Positions 20,661 to 31,626 are shown, numbered from the stretch's first letter. The stretch is DNA of 64,000 nucleotides from Chrysophaeum taylorii (GCA_029834535.1 JAQMWT010000203.1:1-64000), one strand, 5' to 3'. The notes: generated from the sequence alone by a model not told the origin. Made by a program: numbers and translations.

Positions 20661-21750
20661 TCGGAACAGTCGGAGTCCCATCTCGCTGTCGCCACGCCTT
20701 GAAATGCGTGTCAGACGAAGCGTTGTTTACGGGAAGTGATATCCCAAACGAGTGAGGTCACTTTCGGTCCCGTTGACGAGCGCACTATTCGTCATCAAAC
20801 AACTTTTTGTCTTCCTTGTCTCGCACTCGTGATCGATATGATGGGCGAGGGGAATCGACCCGCACGTGGTCATTGGGTATCTCCCTTTGGAGATCTCAAT
20901 TCTGCCTCCTCTTGTATGATGCTTTTACTCGGGTTATGTTCAAGTCAGAGGGTACGTTTTCGGCGGCGTGACCTTGAAGTAAAGCACCAACCGTAATCAC
21001 AAACAACATGAGCGATCTAGATGTGGACGTGCTGATCTGTAGTCCAATCCACATGCGAAGATCTGCTTCTGCCTGGTAATAAATAGACGACTGTCGCTGG
21101 CGAACAATTGTCCTTGGAGAGAAAATCCATCCGACAGTGTTATTATTATGAAAGCCAATCCATATCACGCTGGGACCACCGTCAGCAATGGCACCTTGAC
21201 CTCCACGACTTGAGTTGTCGCTCCCACTGCCGCCCGCTTTGGTGGCGATTCTCCCAAATCAAGTCGGACGTAAGTTTACTGGCGAAAAAATTTCCACAGC
21301 AACTACGAGGCCGCATGATCATCGGTCAACAACTTCTTATCGCGGAATCATTCATTCATTCATTCATTCATTGGCACCCTCAATGATATCAGGCGATATC
21401 ACTCTGTCGCCGAGCCGAGTCTCATACTTGTCCCTTCGCGGTTGTAGCGGCCAGGCAGCACAACCCGTGCCTGAAATCGGAACTTCATTCTAATCTGCCT
21501 TCCTCTCTAAAGGTGGAGGATAATGTTGATGCTAAGGAGGAATTTAAACGCGGTGTTAACAGAAGGAGGAAGTTCACAAGAACGAGCCGATTGCGACGTC
21601 GATGTTGTGACGTGGATAACACGCCCGGCAACGAAAGTGGACGATCAACAACCAGGTTTTTTTTCCAAGGTGTGGTGGTGGGACTGCGTGCGTCGACTGA
21701 AGGAATATCATCCTGACACACCACCGCGTTGACTGACTGACCAGTGGGAA
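20661..21750. other. Spacer with no confident gene
   Basis: Mixed AT-richer sequence. A short minus ORF (20896-21009) begins with a hydrophobic leader MLFVITVGALLQGHAAENVP and could be a first exon, but nothing joins to it. (ATTC)n occupies 21348-21372. Confidence 0.3.
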
Positions 21751-24240
21751 GGCGACGACGCATGTGTGTATCCGGTGCTGGGGGCGCCTGAAGGTGACGA
21801 GAGACTTCAAGAAAGGCACATGGCAGACAGACGACCAAGCCCTCTTGGGGCCCACTTCAAGGCTGCGCATCCGGAGGAGGATTCGACGAGCTGGGACGTC
21901 AACAGCTCACCAAGAAACAGAAGACAGACCAAGAAAAGGAGGGCGTTTTTTATGACGGCCGTCGGCGTTGTGGCAGCCTCGAAGGGTAAATCGGATATTA
22001 CGAGTTACTTCATGGCCATGCCCAGCCAGGCAAAGCACTCTTCCCTGATGATGGCGTTCTTGGCTCGGCACTGCGTGTACACGTCGGTGCGGATTTTTTC
22101 CAAGCGCACCTTTGACTGACGACGAAGATCATCGCAACCCAATCGAGGCGTAGTATTACCGCGGCGGTGGCGGGAAAGGCAAGCGCCCTCGTTCATGAAT
22201 CGAAAGGCGCTGTTTGAATGGGTTGGCGCTGAATATCGTTGTTTTGGTGTTCCAATCTTGATACACGTTGTTACGGAGTGTTATTTATGAAGCGGCTTTC
22301 GGCAATCCATTCGCCCAGGTGCTGCATGACGGCGGGACACTCAAGGATAAGAAGTTCAAGCGACAGGCCATTGGCCTATCCTTCATCTGGCCCGAATGGA
22401 GTGGCGTTGAGACGGTGTTCCCGCGTGGGCCTCGTTCCAGCTGACGACGGAACCGATTCCGGCACGGCTTCCCTGCTCCGTTCTGTGGTCGCGGAGCGTG
22501 CGGGAATCGATATCGATTTGGCGGCCGCAACCATTGTTCTAGACCGGGCTCCCAAATTGGCGTCGCCGAAGAATTTTTTGTTGAGGTCGAAGCGTGTGAC
22601 ATGCATGATATCTCAAAAATCTTGGCAGCGGCATGTGGCGACTTGACACGATCCAGAGGCAAGCAGGTGATCAATCCCTTCCCAGCTGGCCAGGAGCTGC
22701 TGAACCGTGCCCACGAATCGGGCCACGATGGAGCCAAGTACTTTTCTTACGGCACCACACGTTTGAAGGATCTGCATGCGATTTTGCTATTACAGCCGGG
22801 GAAATCAATCGCCGAAGCTCAAGCTCGACCTCAATAAGACGAGGTTCCGGGCGCGATACCAACTTATTCGTCCATTAATGCGTATGCACCACGTGCTCAA
22901 ACTGTACACGGCTACTCATATTGGACTCCCTTGGACAAATCAGTAACGAGCATTAGGTGGCGTGGGCGATTTTTTGCTATAACGGATGCGGCCGTTGTTT
23001 TCGTGCAACATGAACACTTATACCTGGGGGCGTGCGCCGCATTGATCAAGCACAACACGATCGAGTCTCTGCGATTGAGCTTGATCGCTAGAAGTCATTG
23101 ATCTCCCGAACATAACTGCGAAATCTATGCCACGTAAGACTGCCGATGTTGACGACCTCAGCGAGACCGGCAAAATCTGTCTTGAGCGGGCTATACTCGA
23201 ATGTGAGCGTCGGTTTTGCGGGAATAATGAAAACTACGTGCGTCACTTCGACTACGAATTCAACGATCGCGAGCTGATTGCCTTTCTTCTTGACTTTCGC
23301 ACTATCGACTGCCGGCACGTGTCGTCACATTAGAGAGCTCAGGCCAGGAATTTGCTCAAGCAAGAATATGTGATTTACGCACGGACTGCATTCCACCACG
23401 AAAAGGCAAAGACTTCCTCCGAGCCTGCGCCTGCCCGCAATCTCATGGCGGCACTCGACGCACCCGGTTCTTGGGACGACGACATCAGTGGCGACGTGCC
23501 TTCTTCTTTTGCTATGCCTGAGAACCAGATGCCCGATTTCGATGTGGAGTTTGAACAGGCCTTCACTCGATGGATCATCAGGCTGTCGAGATCGCTCAAC
23601 TGGAAAGAGCATTATCCTGAACTTGAGGAGAAGGATGAAGTCGGCTTCACAGATCTGGCTGCGGTGCTCGACGTTGGAAAGCTGTATCGACCGCTCACCA
23701 AGGAGCTGTATGGGTTCCTTCCTTCCGGACATGGCGAGAGCCTCCTCTAAGGGTTTTTTCAATTGGTAGTACACATGGCGGCGCGCAGAGCTACTACTGT
23801 GAGCGCTGCCTGAGCATTGGAAATCTTGTCTGCTGGCCGAGGGAAAGAAACACGTTGCTGCTCGGCGCGGACGAGACGGACTAAGTTGTTGCCAGCATGC
23901 TGCGCATGATGAACAAGAATTTCTTCATTGCGGCGGCGGCGGTCCGGATTAAGTAGAGGGACCTCGTGTGACGCGAGACCGAGTTTTTCAAAAAACGCCG
24001 AGATCACCATCCGCGAAGGCTCTTTGGAGATGGAGGTTGATGAGGAAGAACCAGACGAAGATACCGAGGTCGTTCGTTCGTTGACATCGCCTAAAGTAAG
24101 AAACACTGAACCCCATCCACGGTAACTAACTCCTCCTTCGCGCCCCAAAACGCGAGCGAATGAGTCTAAGAGCACCAGACCTAGGAGGCAATAATAGCGC
24201 GCGGGGGGCACGGAACTGACGGGGCGCGGCAGGGACCGGC
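21750..24240 (+). pseudogene. hAT-like transposase, near full-length right inverted copy
   Basis: Plus-strand blocks in order: WGRLKVTRDFKKGTWQTDD and following BED-finger-like region (about 21780-21900), ITSYFMAMPSQAKHSSLMMA (about 21998-22057), QVLHDGGTLKDKKFKRQAIG (about 22317-22376), DDGTDSGTASLLRSVVAERA (about 22442-22501), EACDMHDISKILAAACGDLT (about 22589-22650), INPFPAGQELL, then HEHLYLGACAALIKHNTIES (about 23011-23070), the CRKTADVDDLSETGKICLE block, and KQEYVIYARTAFHHEKAKTS (about 23355-23414) through VGKLYRPLTKELYGFLPSGH. The CDMHD-plus-NPFP pattern is the hAT-like family I recall from algae. Frameshifts and stops (for example TAG at 23331) kill it. This copy retains the N-terminal half that the left copy lacks. 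Confidence 0.6.
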
Positions 24241-24404
24241 GCAGGCGTTAAAAGAAAAAAAGTGGAGTTCACTTCACAAAGGTTCACGATGGTAGGGTGA
24301 CGTGTTCACTTCAAATCACGTTACCAATATTGCGTGGCAAGTGGTTCGCGTTCACTTGCTGAAGTGAATTCCCAACACTGAAAAATTTACTCTTTTGGTA
24401 TGCG
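24241..24404. other. AT-richer junction between hAT and X copies
   Basis: The motif GTGAAGTTCACTT-like / TTCACTTGCTGAAGTGAA recurs four times (GGAGTTCACTTCAC, GTGTTCACTTCAAA, GCGTTCACTTGCTG, GAAGTGAATTCC). It may be a subterminal repeat of one of the two elements. Confidence 0.35.
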
Positions 24405-25815
24405 AAAAGAAAGAAGCAAGTTCGTCCTCGTCTCGACGCTGATGGGCCGACCTCGTACCTCGCTCTCTCGTGCCCTAGCTAGCTTGCGCATTATCTGTCT
24501 CCAGTCGTCATTGCGGCGGCAAGCGCGAGAATTAGCACTATAAGTGTTGCGAGCCCACAACCAGGCTGCGGGTAGCCATCTATGTACTGTGATGGCATCC
24601 TGCTCAAGTTCGACGCTTACCCAGGACGTGTAGTGAACTCTGCCGTCGTGCTCAAATACCAGGCCTTCCCGACTCTCTCGGTGTGCAGCGACTGGTGTAT
24701 CGGCTCGTCTTCGAAGGTCCCATCAGCGTCGAGTCTCCTGAAAAGTGATGTCCAATAGCAAAGTCGAGAAAACATTGGGCTGGGCCAACTAGACCGTCGA
24801 TCGAGTCGGTGCCGCCGAACCAGTAGTGGCGGGGCTGAGTGCAGTCGACGGGTTGACGATAGCATCAGGGTTGTCCTCCAATCCTCTTGCAACCACGTCG
24901 CGCGCCATCTCGACGTATTCGCGCGGCAGTGATTATTGAGTCGACGCAAATGAATATATCGCGCTTCAGGCGCGGTAGCCGCAGTGCACGACGCCCACCT
25001 CGTTCTGCGTCCTCATTCCGTCATTTGTTCCTCGACAAGACTGCGCATCACATCGGCGAAATCCGCACGGCGTACGATCCGAAATCCATGGGGCGGTTTT
25101 TCCGAAGCCGCGAGGCCAAAACCATCCCTGTAGTGCGACGGGCCCAACAAGAGGTCGAGTACCGAGTCGCGCACCGAACAGAGCGTCGTGTCGGCTTCTG
25201 CAGGACCGAGGACGGTTCCTTTGGCGCGCGCCAAGAGCGACCGCCGTCAGCTGAACGAGACATAATTGTCCATCCGCGCAGGAGCTCGCCCGGGATGACG
25301 CCTTCGCGATCGAGTGCTGTCGGTGCGAAACCCGACGACGCTGGAGCTTTCTGTACTCTTGCAGGTCGAAGGGGGTCGATACTTCTGACAGGAGTTGGCC
25401 TGACCGGCTCTTCTTCTTCTTCTTCTTCTTCTTCTGACATCATCTCATTGTGTACGTCGTCGTCCTCGTCGTCCTCCTCGTCACGCACTCCACCGCTGTC
25501 CCTGACGGACTTGGCTCGTTTCCTCGCGGCTGGTCGCCGCTGGAAGAAGGCCCTTCGTCGAGCTTCTGCAGCGTCGCCTTTGCTTCAGCTACCCCCTTCT
25601 GCTCCTCTGCACGCTAGTCGCGTTCAATCTCTCTTGCATCGTTCGGTCGGTTGTCGGTCGATGTTGCTTGGTCGTCATAATAAAAAGTCTCGAGCAACGC
25701 GCCGCAAAATTATTAATGCTGACGCGTGACGAGCTATTTATGCTCTCGCCTCTCGTTGGCTGGTGCCGAAGCTAAACGCGAACCAATCAGATTAGCTCGT
25801 CATAGAGGTCGCAGT
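24405..25815 (-). mobile_element. Family X element, right inverted copy
   Basis: Inverted counterpart of 8255-9720. Minus-strand landmarks include PASSGFAPTALDREGVIPGE (about 25345-25290), RSADGGRSWRAP (about 25250), and a stretch FEHDGRVHYTSWVSVELEQD (about 24650-24590). An acidic run (DEEDDEDDD and a Glu run) arises from CTT/CTC tracts at 25407-25475. All frames are broken and no family is recognised. Confidence 0.5.
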
Positions 25816-25892
25816 ACAAAATCAACCCCCACAGTTCCGTCGGTGGTGAGATAGCTTCCTCCTGGCACCCTTCGTCGCGGCAGGTGGGGGGG

Positions 25893-26432
25893 TTATGGTT
25901 TGGGCGGCGGGTCGTACTGGGTTGTGCCCGTCTGCTCGTTGTAGTAGTAGGAGGCGCCGTTGCCCATGTCGGTGACCATCTTCCAGGGGCTCGACTTGCC
26001 CTTGAAGGGGAGCTTTGGAATGAGGGGCGAGGCGACGCGAATCCTCGCTACGCCATCGTCGGCTGCGACGTCGACGTCGAGGTGAGTCGCGAGAATGCCA
26101 GAAACGTCAAATTCTAAATGACCGTTCGTAATTCCCTGAATTGCCTTCACCTTGTCCTTGGGGGATTTAATGGTCACCGACGCCTTGTCGATGACCTTGT
26201 CGACGCGCGCGTAGGTCCCGGAGACGAGGCTTCCGATGAATGGAAGGTCATCAATCTCTACAGAAACCGCCGACGGTGGCAGAGAATCGAGCGAAATCTG
26301 AGCCGCCGTCGGGGACGCGTGGACGGGGGCCACGAACAGCGACACGGCCGCTACGTCGGCGACGCCGCGCGCCAAGATCCGCGGCGGATAGTAGTGTGCT
26401 TCTGCCACCGCCAGAATAATCAGAAGCATCAT
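25893..26432 (-). CDS. Secreted or lumenal protein with C-terminal WW-type domain
   Basis: 179 residues from ATG 26432 to TAA. The N-terminus MMLLIILAVAEAHYYPPR is a short hydrophobic leader, and a second Ala/Val-rich hydrophobic stretch (DVAAVSLFVAPVHASPTAA, about 26-44) follows, which might form a bipartite organelle-targeting signal or a membrane anchor. Residues about 45-140 are beta-rich and unassigned (SLDSLPPSAVSVEIDDLPFI, then HLEFDVSGILATHLDVDVAA). Residues about 145-177 (SPWKMVTDMGNGASYYYNEQ, then TGTTQYDPPP) have WW-domain spacing: first W, YYY core, TGTT loop; the second W is replaced by Y. WW domains bind Pro-rich ligands. Upstream on the minus strand are CTATTTAAGG and TGACGTC-like sequences (about 26495-26510) that could be promoter elements. 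No neighbour relation is evident. Confidence 0.6.
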   Translation of the reverse strand: MMLLIILAVAEAHYYPPRILARGVADVAAVSLFVAPVHASPTAAQISLDSLPPSAVSVEIDDLPFIGSLVSGTYARVDKVIDKASVTIKSPKDKVKAIQGITNGHLEFDVSGILATHLDVDVAADDGVARIRVASPLIPKLPFKGKSSPWKMVTDMGNGASYYYNEQTGTTQYDPPPKP

Positions 26433-27540
26433 AAGAAGAAAGATCGCTACAACTTCAACACGACGGAAACCTGGTGGGTGGTGGTTTCAACTCATGACGT
26501 CTATTTAAGGAGAGGATATAACCTAGGGGGATACTGGCAGTACACAAAATCTTCTGACGTCAGCGGAGCGAATCCGAACCGATGGCGGCTGCCAGGAGGC
26601 CCCATCCGATCCTGCCCAAACCAGTCACCGGGCTTGGGGGATCGACCTCGGCTAGGGCGCTGTCAACTTTGGGCAACGGAGGGAGCGCTCATCGCCTGGC
26701 CGTCGTCAGGCCGTTCGCCGTCCAACCTGCCCTTCGGAAAATGGCCGCGGATGACGACATGGCGTGCCTGTGGGAGCGCGCAAACCGACCCGGGCGGCGA
26801 GCCTGGCTCAGCTCCGAAGGTCGACCTCGACGCCTTGGACGTCAACGACGTCGTCGTGGATCGCATCCTCGTTGGCTCGACGACTTCTATGAAGACCACG
26901 CACTTCACCTCGGCCTACTTCGTTGGCGTCTCTGTTGGTTGGCGTCTCTGTTGACGAGATGGCGCGCGTCTGACTGCGAAGAGAATGACTGGCTCTTTTT
27001 CGCCGTCCGCCGGTGGACCTGCACCGTCCCGTCTCCCGATGCCAAAAAAATTCAGTTCGAGGAGTACGCCCCCGCGTTTTTCCCCCAAGCCAAGCCAAGC
27101 GGGCGCGAAAGGACGCTTCGAAACCGGTGAAAAAATGGGTCCTCGTCGACCACGCCTCCGTGCTGCGCGCCCGGACTTTTAAAGCTCCGGCGACCGAATT
27201 CCGAAGGCAACCATCTGTGATCCTGTCGGACAGCTTCGCCGCGGCTGGGCCTACCTCGACGACGAGACGAGGAGCCCGTCAATGCTGCTGTCATGGACAC
27301 TGCGGAAACGACGATGGAGGTGACGTCGACGGCGGCCCGTCGTCGAGGTCGCACGGCGAGCCCAGGTCCCCGGTACAGAAGGCGCTGCCACGCTTGCTGC
27401 CGATTTGTCAACGCCGAGCACGACAAGGCTATTGGAGGGCCGCGAGGTGTGTCTTTAAGAGGTGGGTGTGTGTGAAGGATGTGGTAGGAGGGGGGCCGAT
27501 AGTAGGTGTGCGGTTTTAGCGTTGGGCGTTCTACCATCAT
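26433..27540. other. Stretch with broken coding-like pieces
   Basis: Plus-strand pieces read like protein in changing frames: VDLDALDVNDVVVDRILVGS (26821-26880) continuing TTSMKTTHFTSAYFVGVSVG, then ENDWLFFAVRRWTCTVPSPD (about 26983-27042) and KKIQFEEYAPAFFPQAKPSG. They could be exons of one gene or a decayed element. No family is recognised. A tandem 13-bp duplication (TTGGCGTCTCTGT) lies at 26926-26952. Confidence 0.3.
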
Positions 27541-28323
27541 ATGGTGTTGTGGCCCCCCGACGCGCGAGATGTGGTGATCAAGGTCGAGGGCGCGCGGCCG
27601 GCGACGCGGATAGTGTCGTTCTGCCTGTTCGGGGACAGGGCGATCTACAGTGTTGGTGCGATTCAAAACGCAAAGCTGTGCCCGCACATCTACCCGGGCT
27701 GGCATTGCGTGTTCTACGTCGGGCATCGCGTCCGAAGAGCCGTTGCTGAGGCGCTTCTCGGCGCCGGCGCCGAGGTCCGGACCTACGACGAGGATGTCGT
27801 GGTGGGTTTCGGGGCTCTGCTACTGCGTTTCCTGCCGGCGGCGGAAACGGTTACGATATCTCGCGACGCAGATTCGCGTCTAAATACCCGCGAAGCTGCC
27901 GCCGTCGACGAGTGGATTCGAAGCACGGCGCTCTACCACGTCATGCGCGAGCCCTGCCACCCCGACCGCATCATGGGCGGCATGTGGGCCGCGCGCGGCC
28001 CGATCCCGGACCTCCCGAATCGCGTGTCGGAGTTCGCGAACAAACGTCGACGCTTAAAATATGGCGACGATATGCGCTTTTTGGAGGGGTTTGTCCCGCG
28101 CCACCTCGCCATGTACCACACCACCTTCCCCCCCACCCTCTACAAGGGTTTTGTCGGCCAGCCCGTCAACTGCGTCCGCTGCTGCGACTGGCACCTCTTC
28201 CTCTCGGTCGGTTGCCCCCACGTTGCCGCCTCCCGCCTCCTCCCGAGCGAACTCTCCACGGCTCTCCACCACCAGCCCTCCATCCTCGAAACTATCGCCT
28301 CCTTCGACCCCCGGACGACCTAA
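27541..28323 (+). CDS. Glycosyltransferase-like protein with DxD motif
   Basis: 260 residues, single exon, ending TAA at 28321-28323. The opening RIVSFCLFGDRAIYSVGAIQ (23-42) followed by NAKLCPHIYPGWHCVFYVG is the first strand-loop block of a GT-A-type nucleotide-diphospho-sugar transferase-like family found in bacteria, viruses and algae. TVTISRDADSRLNTREAAAV (104-122) contains a DxD (D109, D111) for metal and sugar-nucleotide binding, and HVMREPCHPDRIMGGMWAAR (133-152) is the conserved following block. There is no signal peptide, so cytosolic action, or an unannotated upstream exon, is possible. The C-terminal 100 residues are less typical (VNCVRCCDWHLFLSVGC). It converges with the AT-rich minus-strand frame, whose last stop lies only 13 bases beyond. 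Substrate unknown. Confidence 0.7.
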   Translation: MVLWPPDARDVVIKVEGARPATRIVSFCLFGDRAIYSVGAIQNAKLCPHIYPGWHCVFYVGHRVRRAVAEALLGAGAEVRTYDEDVVVGFGALLLRFLPAAETVTISRDADSRLNTREAAAVDEWIRSTALYHVMREPCHPDRIMGGMWAARGPIPDLPNRVSEFANKRRRLKYGDDMRFLEGFVPRHLAMYHTTFPPTLYKGFVGQPVNCVRCCDWHLFLSVGCPHVAASRLLPSELSTALHHQPSILETIASFDPRTT

Positions 28324-28335
28324 TAAAAAGTTTCT

Positions 28336-31300
28336 TCACTCTCTACCAAAGATAAGGGGGAAGAAGGTTTATCAACTTTATATCGTTAAGAAACGTCATG
28401 GTCTTTACTACGTTATTTTGTTCGGAAGGTACAACGACGAGTGTAAAACCATTTTTTAGTTTTGGTAGCAACGTAGGGGGATCTGTACCATCTTCATTAT
28501 CTTCTTGTTAGGTTGATTATTGCGGAGCTCGGAGTGCGAGGAAGTTTCCTTGAGCTTGACGACGAACGATAGCGTTCTGGGCTTTAGCGTTTATGTGCTG
28601 CTGCAATCGCGGCTGAGGGATGTTATCGATTTCATCATCTTTGATGGACAGAAAAGTGTGAAACATTTTCTCTGTTTCAGCAGTCCCCTCTGCGCAGTCC
28701 CCTCTGCGCAGTCCCCTCTGCGCAGTCCCCTCTGCGCAGTCCCCTCTGCGCAGTCCCCTCTGCGCAGTCCCCTCTGCGCAGTCCCCTCTGCGCAGTCCCC
28801 TCTGCGCAGTCCCCTCTGCGCAGTCCCCTCTGCGCAGTCCCCTCTGCGCAGTCCCCTTTGCGCAGTCCCCTCTGCGCAGTCCCCTCTGCGCAGTCCCCTC
28901 TGCGCAGTCCCCTCTGCGCAGTCCCCTCTGCGCAGTCCCCTCTGCGCAGTCCCCTCTGCGCAGTCCCCTCTGCGCAGTCCCCTCTGCGCAGTCCCCTCTG
29001 CGCAGTCCCCTCTGCGCAGTCCCGCAGTCCCCTCTGCGCAGTCCCCTCTGCGCAGTCCCCTCTGCGCAGTCCCCTCTGCGCAGTCCCCTGCGCAGTCCCT
29101 CTGCGCAGTCCCCTCTGCGCAGTCCCTCTGCGCAGTCCCCTCTGCGCAGTCCCCTCTGCGCAGTCCCCTCTGCGCAGTCCCCTGCGCAGTCGCAGTCCCC
29201 TCTGCGCAGTCCCCTCTGCGCAGTCCCCTCTGCGCAGTCCCCTCTGCGCAGTCCCCTCTGCGCAGTCCCCTCTGCGCAGTCCCCTCTGCGCAGTCCCCTC
29301 TGCGCAGTCCCCTCTGCGCAGTCCCTCTGCGCAGTCCCCTCTGCGCAGTCCCCTCTGCGCAGTCCCCTCTGCGCAGTCCCCTCTGCGCAGTCCCCTCTCC
29401 CCTGCGCAGTCCCCTCTGCGCAGTCCCCTCTGCGCAGTCCCCTCTGCGCAGTCCCCTCTGCGCAGTCCCCTCTGCGCAGTCCCCTCTGCGCAGTCCCCTC
29501 TGCGCAGTCCCCTCTGCGCAGTCCCCTCTGCGCAGTCCCCTCTGCGCAGTCCCCTCTGCGCAGTCCCCTCTGCGCAGTCCCCTCTGCGCAGTCCCCTCTG
29601 CGCAGTCCCCTCTGCGCAGTCCCTCTGCGCAGTCCCCTCTGCGCAGTCCCCTCTGCGCAGTCCCCTCTGCGCAGTCCCCTCTGCGCAGTCCCCTCTGCGC
29701 AGTCCCCTCTGCGCAGTCCCCTCTGCGCAGTCCCCTCTGCGCAGTCCCCTCTGCGCAGTCCCCTCTGCGCAGTCCCCTCTGCGCAGTCCCCTCTGCGCAG
29801 TCCCCTCTGCGCAGTCCCCTCTGCGCAGTCCCCTCTGCGCAGTCCCCTCTGCGCAGTCCCCTCTGCTCCGCATCATTGGGGGACGCTTCAGGAGCAGAAG
29901 TTTCAGCTTGATGCTTTTCTTCTCTAACATGAGATTCCTTATCAGCTTCTGAGAGGTTTGATATGGTATTGGACATAGTATCAACTCGAAATAAGTAGAG
30001 ATGGACTTGGGTGGCTTCGTCAGGATCTAAAGACTATGTCGAAGCTTGAGAAGCGGTTGTCCAGAGGGTACTTAGTAAGCTTTTCATTTCCCCCTGTACC
30101 ATTTTGGAGTCGGTAGAAGGGTTGGGATTCCATTCCTGTAATTTACCAAACAAGTGGCGAAGACGATCAACTTGATAAGCAGCCCGGTCCATAAGAGACA
30201 TAATTAATAGAGCGTGCATTTACGTTTAGAGGAGGGTGAGCAGACAGGACGATCGAAGCTGGTACCTTTAACGTTATAATTTGAAGGTGGACGATAGTAC
30301 GACGTCTCACGAGGTAAAATTGTCGATGCTTTATCTTTTGCATTTCGAAGCTTACGAGCGTTGAAGCCAGACTGTCCAGCTACTAACGCTAACAATGAGT
30401 AAGCATTGTTTAGGGAGTCGTGGGATTGATGGATAGTATCCATCAATAATAATACCTTAGGTGGCTTGGTAGCGGTAGTACCAGGGATGTAAGGAATCCA
30501 TGATGCGGGTTTATTTTATCCAAGCGTCGGTTAGAGGAAAACTTTGTTTCATTATATATCTTTAACAGGAACTCCATTAACGGACGAACGTCGTTAGGAT
30601 CAACTAGTTTTAACAATTCGGGATCGTGAGTCGAGTTGTTCCCAGAGCGTGTCTCGTAGAGTTTACACCATTCCAATAAAGACTGTGAATAGCGTTCGTG
30701 ATCGGAGGGATTGGCATATAGACGATATATCCCCTCGTGGGCTTTGAGAGAGATTATGGAATCATTAAATTGGATTGATGCTTCATCATTATTTAATTGC
30801 TTTGCCGGAGTTTGGAAAGCAAGGAGTTGTTCGACAAATACATGTGCATACCAATTAACATTTAAGGACATTCGATTAAACTGAGATTTCAGCTCAGTAA
30901 CAACTGTACATGACACTGTCTCATAGTAGTGGTAAGCTAAAAGCATTACTGCACGTAGTTTATTAGGATGTGCAGTCAGTGCATAAATCTTCTTTAATTG
31001 AGGCCACATGGCGAGAGCGGGGCGTTCTTGCGATTCTAGATTGAAGAATGTGTACAAGAAACCAGCGTAAGTTTCGCAGTGTTTGAACCAATCGGCATTA
31101 GAGAGACCTGTAAAAGATATGTTGGTTAGAGATGAATCATACACAATTGATTTAGGGAACCGGGTATCTAATAAAGTGAGGACACGCCTAACATCCTCAT
31201 TTAATTCGGGTCGAACAAGATTATACGACTATTGATAGAAAAGTCGTTCGAGATTATTTCGTGCATCAACTGATAGTTGATGGGAAGAGTTTACGTGCCA

Positions 31301-31626
31301 AGTCTTGAGATGATCAGGCAAGGCATCTTCATTAGGTAAATGCAATTCGTTGATTTTTTCAGCTTTCCATTGAGAGCGAAAATGATATCAACTTCTTGTT
31401 CAAGAAGTTGGTTATACTCCGGAGCATTCCGGGTGTAAGCCTCATACGAATAGAAGCAGAATAACGCGTCCACGTATGGAATTGTCATATGCCTGCGAAG
31501 CATCTCAAGTTGTAAACTTACTTTGGTTGAGTTGTCTTGGAAGCGCAATCCAGAATTGATTTTATCAACGAGGATTTGCTCTTGTTTATAAATGTCTGTA
31601 GTGGATATTGGTTTTTGTTTTGACAT
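28336..31626 (-). pseudogene. AT-rich coding island: long interrupted protein of unknown family
   Basis: From ATG 31626 the minus strand reads as one protein-like signal for about 3.3 kb, with base composition near 40-45% GC outside the array, unlike the rest of the window. Segments: MSKQKPISTTDIYKQEQILV onward to about 31390; shift; HLKTWHVNSSHQLSVDARNN; in-frame TAG at 31229; SLTNISFTGLSNADWFKHCE onward (31125-30515); shift; MDTIHQSHDSLNNAYSLLAL (30440-30381); shift at about 30221; MDRAAYQVDRLRHLFGKLQE (30192-30133); in-frame TAG at 30034; MSNTISNLSEADKESHVREE (29976-29917); the 14-bp array; FLSIKDDEIDNIPQPRLQQH (about 28655-28600); in-frame TAA codons at 28517 and 28508; KTMTFLNDIKLINLLPLIFG ending TGA at 28336. 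Each of the three shifts is explained by loss of one base in an A or T run. Helical, with no zinc knuckle or catalytic motif seen; a Gag-like or nucleocapsid-like structural protein of a mobile element or virus is a guess. Confidence 0.45.
28681..29866. repeat. 14-bp tandem array (about 85 units) inside the AT-rich coding island
   Basis: The unit is CAGTCCCCTCTGCG, nearly perfect, with a few shortened units (for example near 29022, 29088, 29178, 29395). Each unit junction forms the 8-bp palindrome CTGCGCAG, and the minus strand carries a GGGG tract every 14 bp. The period is 2 modulo 3, so all frames are open and read the same repeating peptides (SAQSPLRSPLCAVP on plus, GLRRGDCAEGTAQR on minus). 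Confidence 0.97.

Noticed and set aside
20896-21009. Small secreted protein gene
   Set aside because: A plausible leader (MLFVITVGALLQG) but only 37 codons, no homology, and no neighbouring exon that fits; kept as a note in the spacer entry.
28681-29866. CRISPR array
   Set aside because: Units are contiguous without spacers and the genome is eukaryotic.
28520-29984. Four ORFs of 364-463 codons on both strands as proteins
   Set aside because: They are translations of the 14-bp array; only the minus-strand ends (before 29866 and after 28681) look coding.
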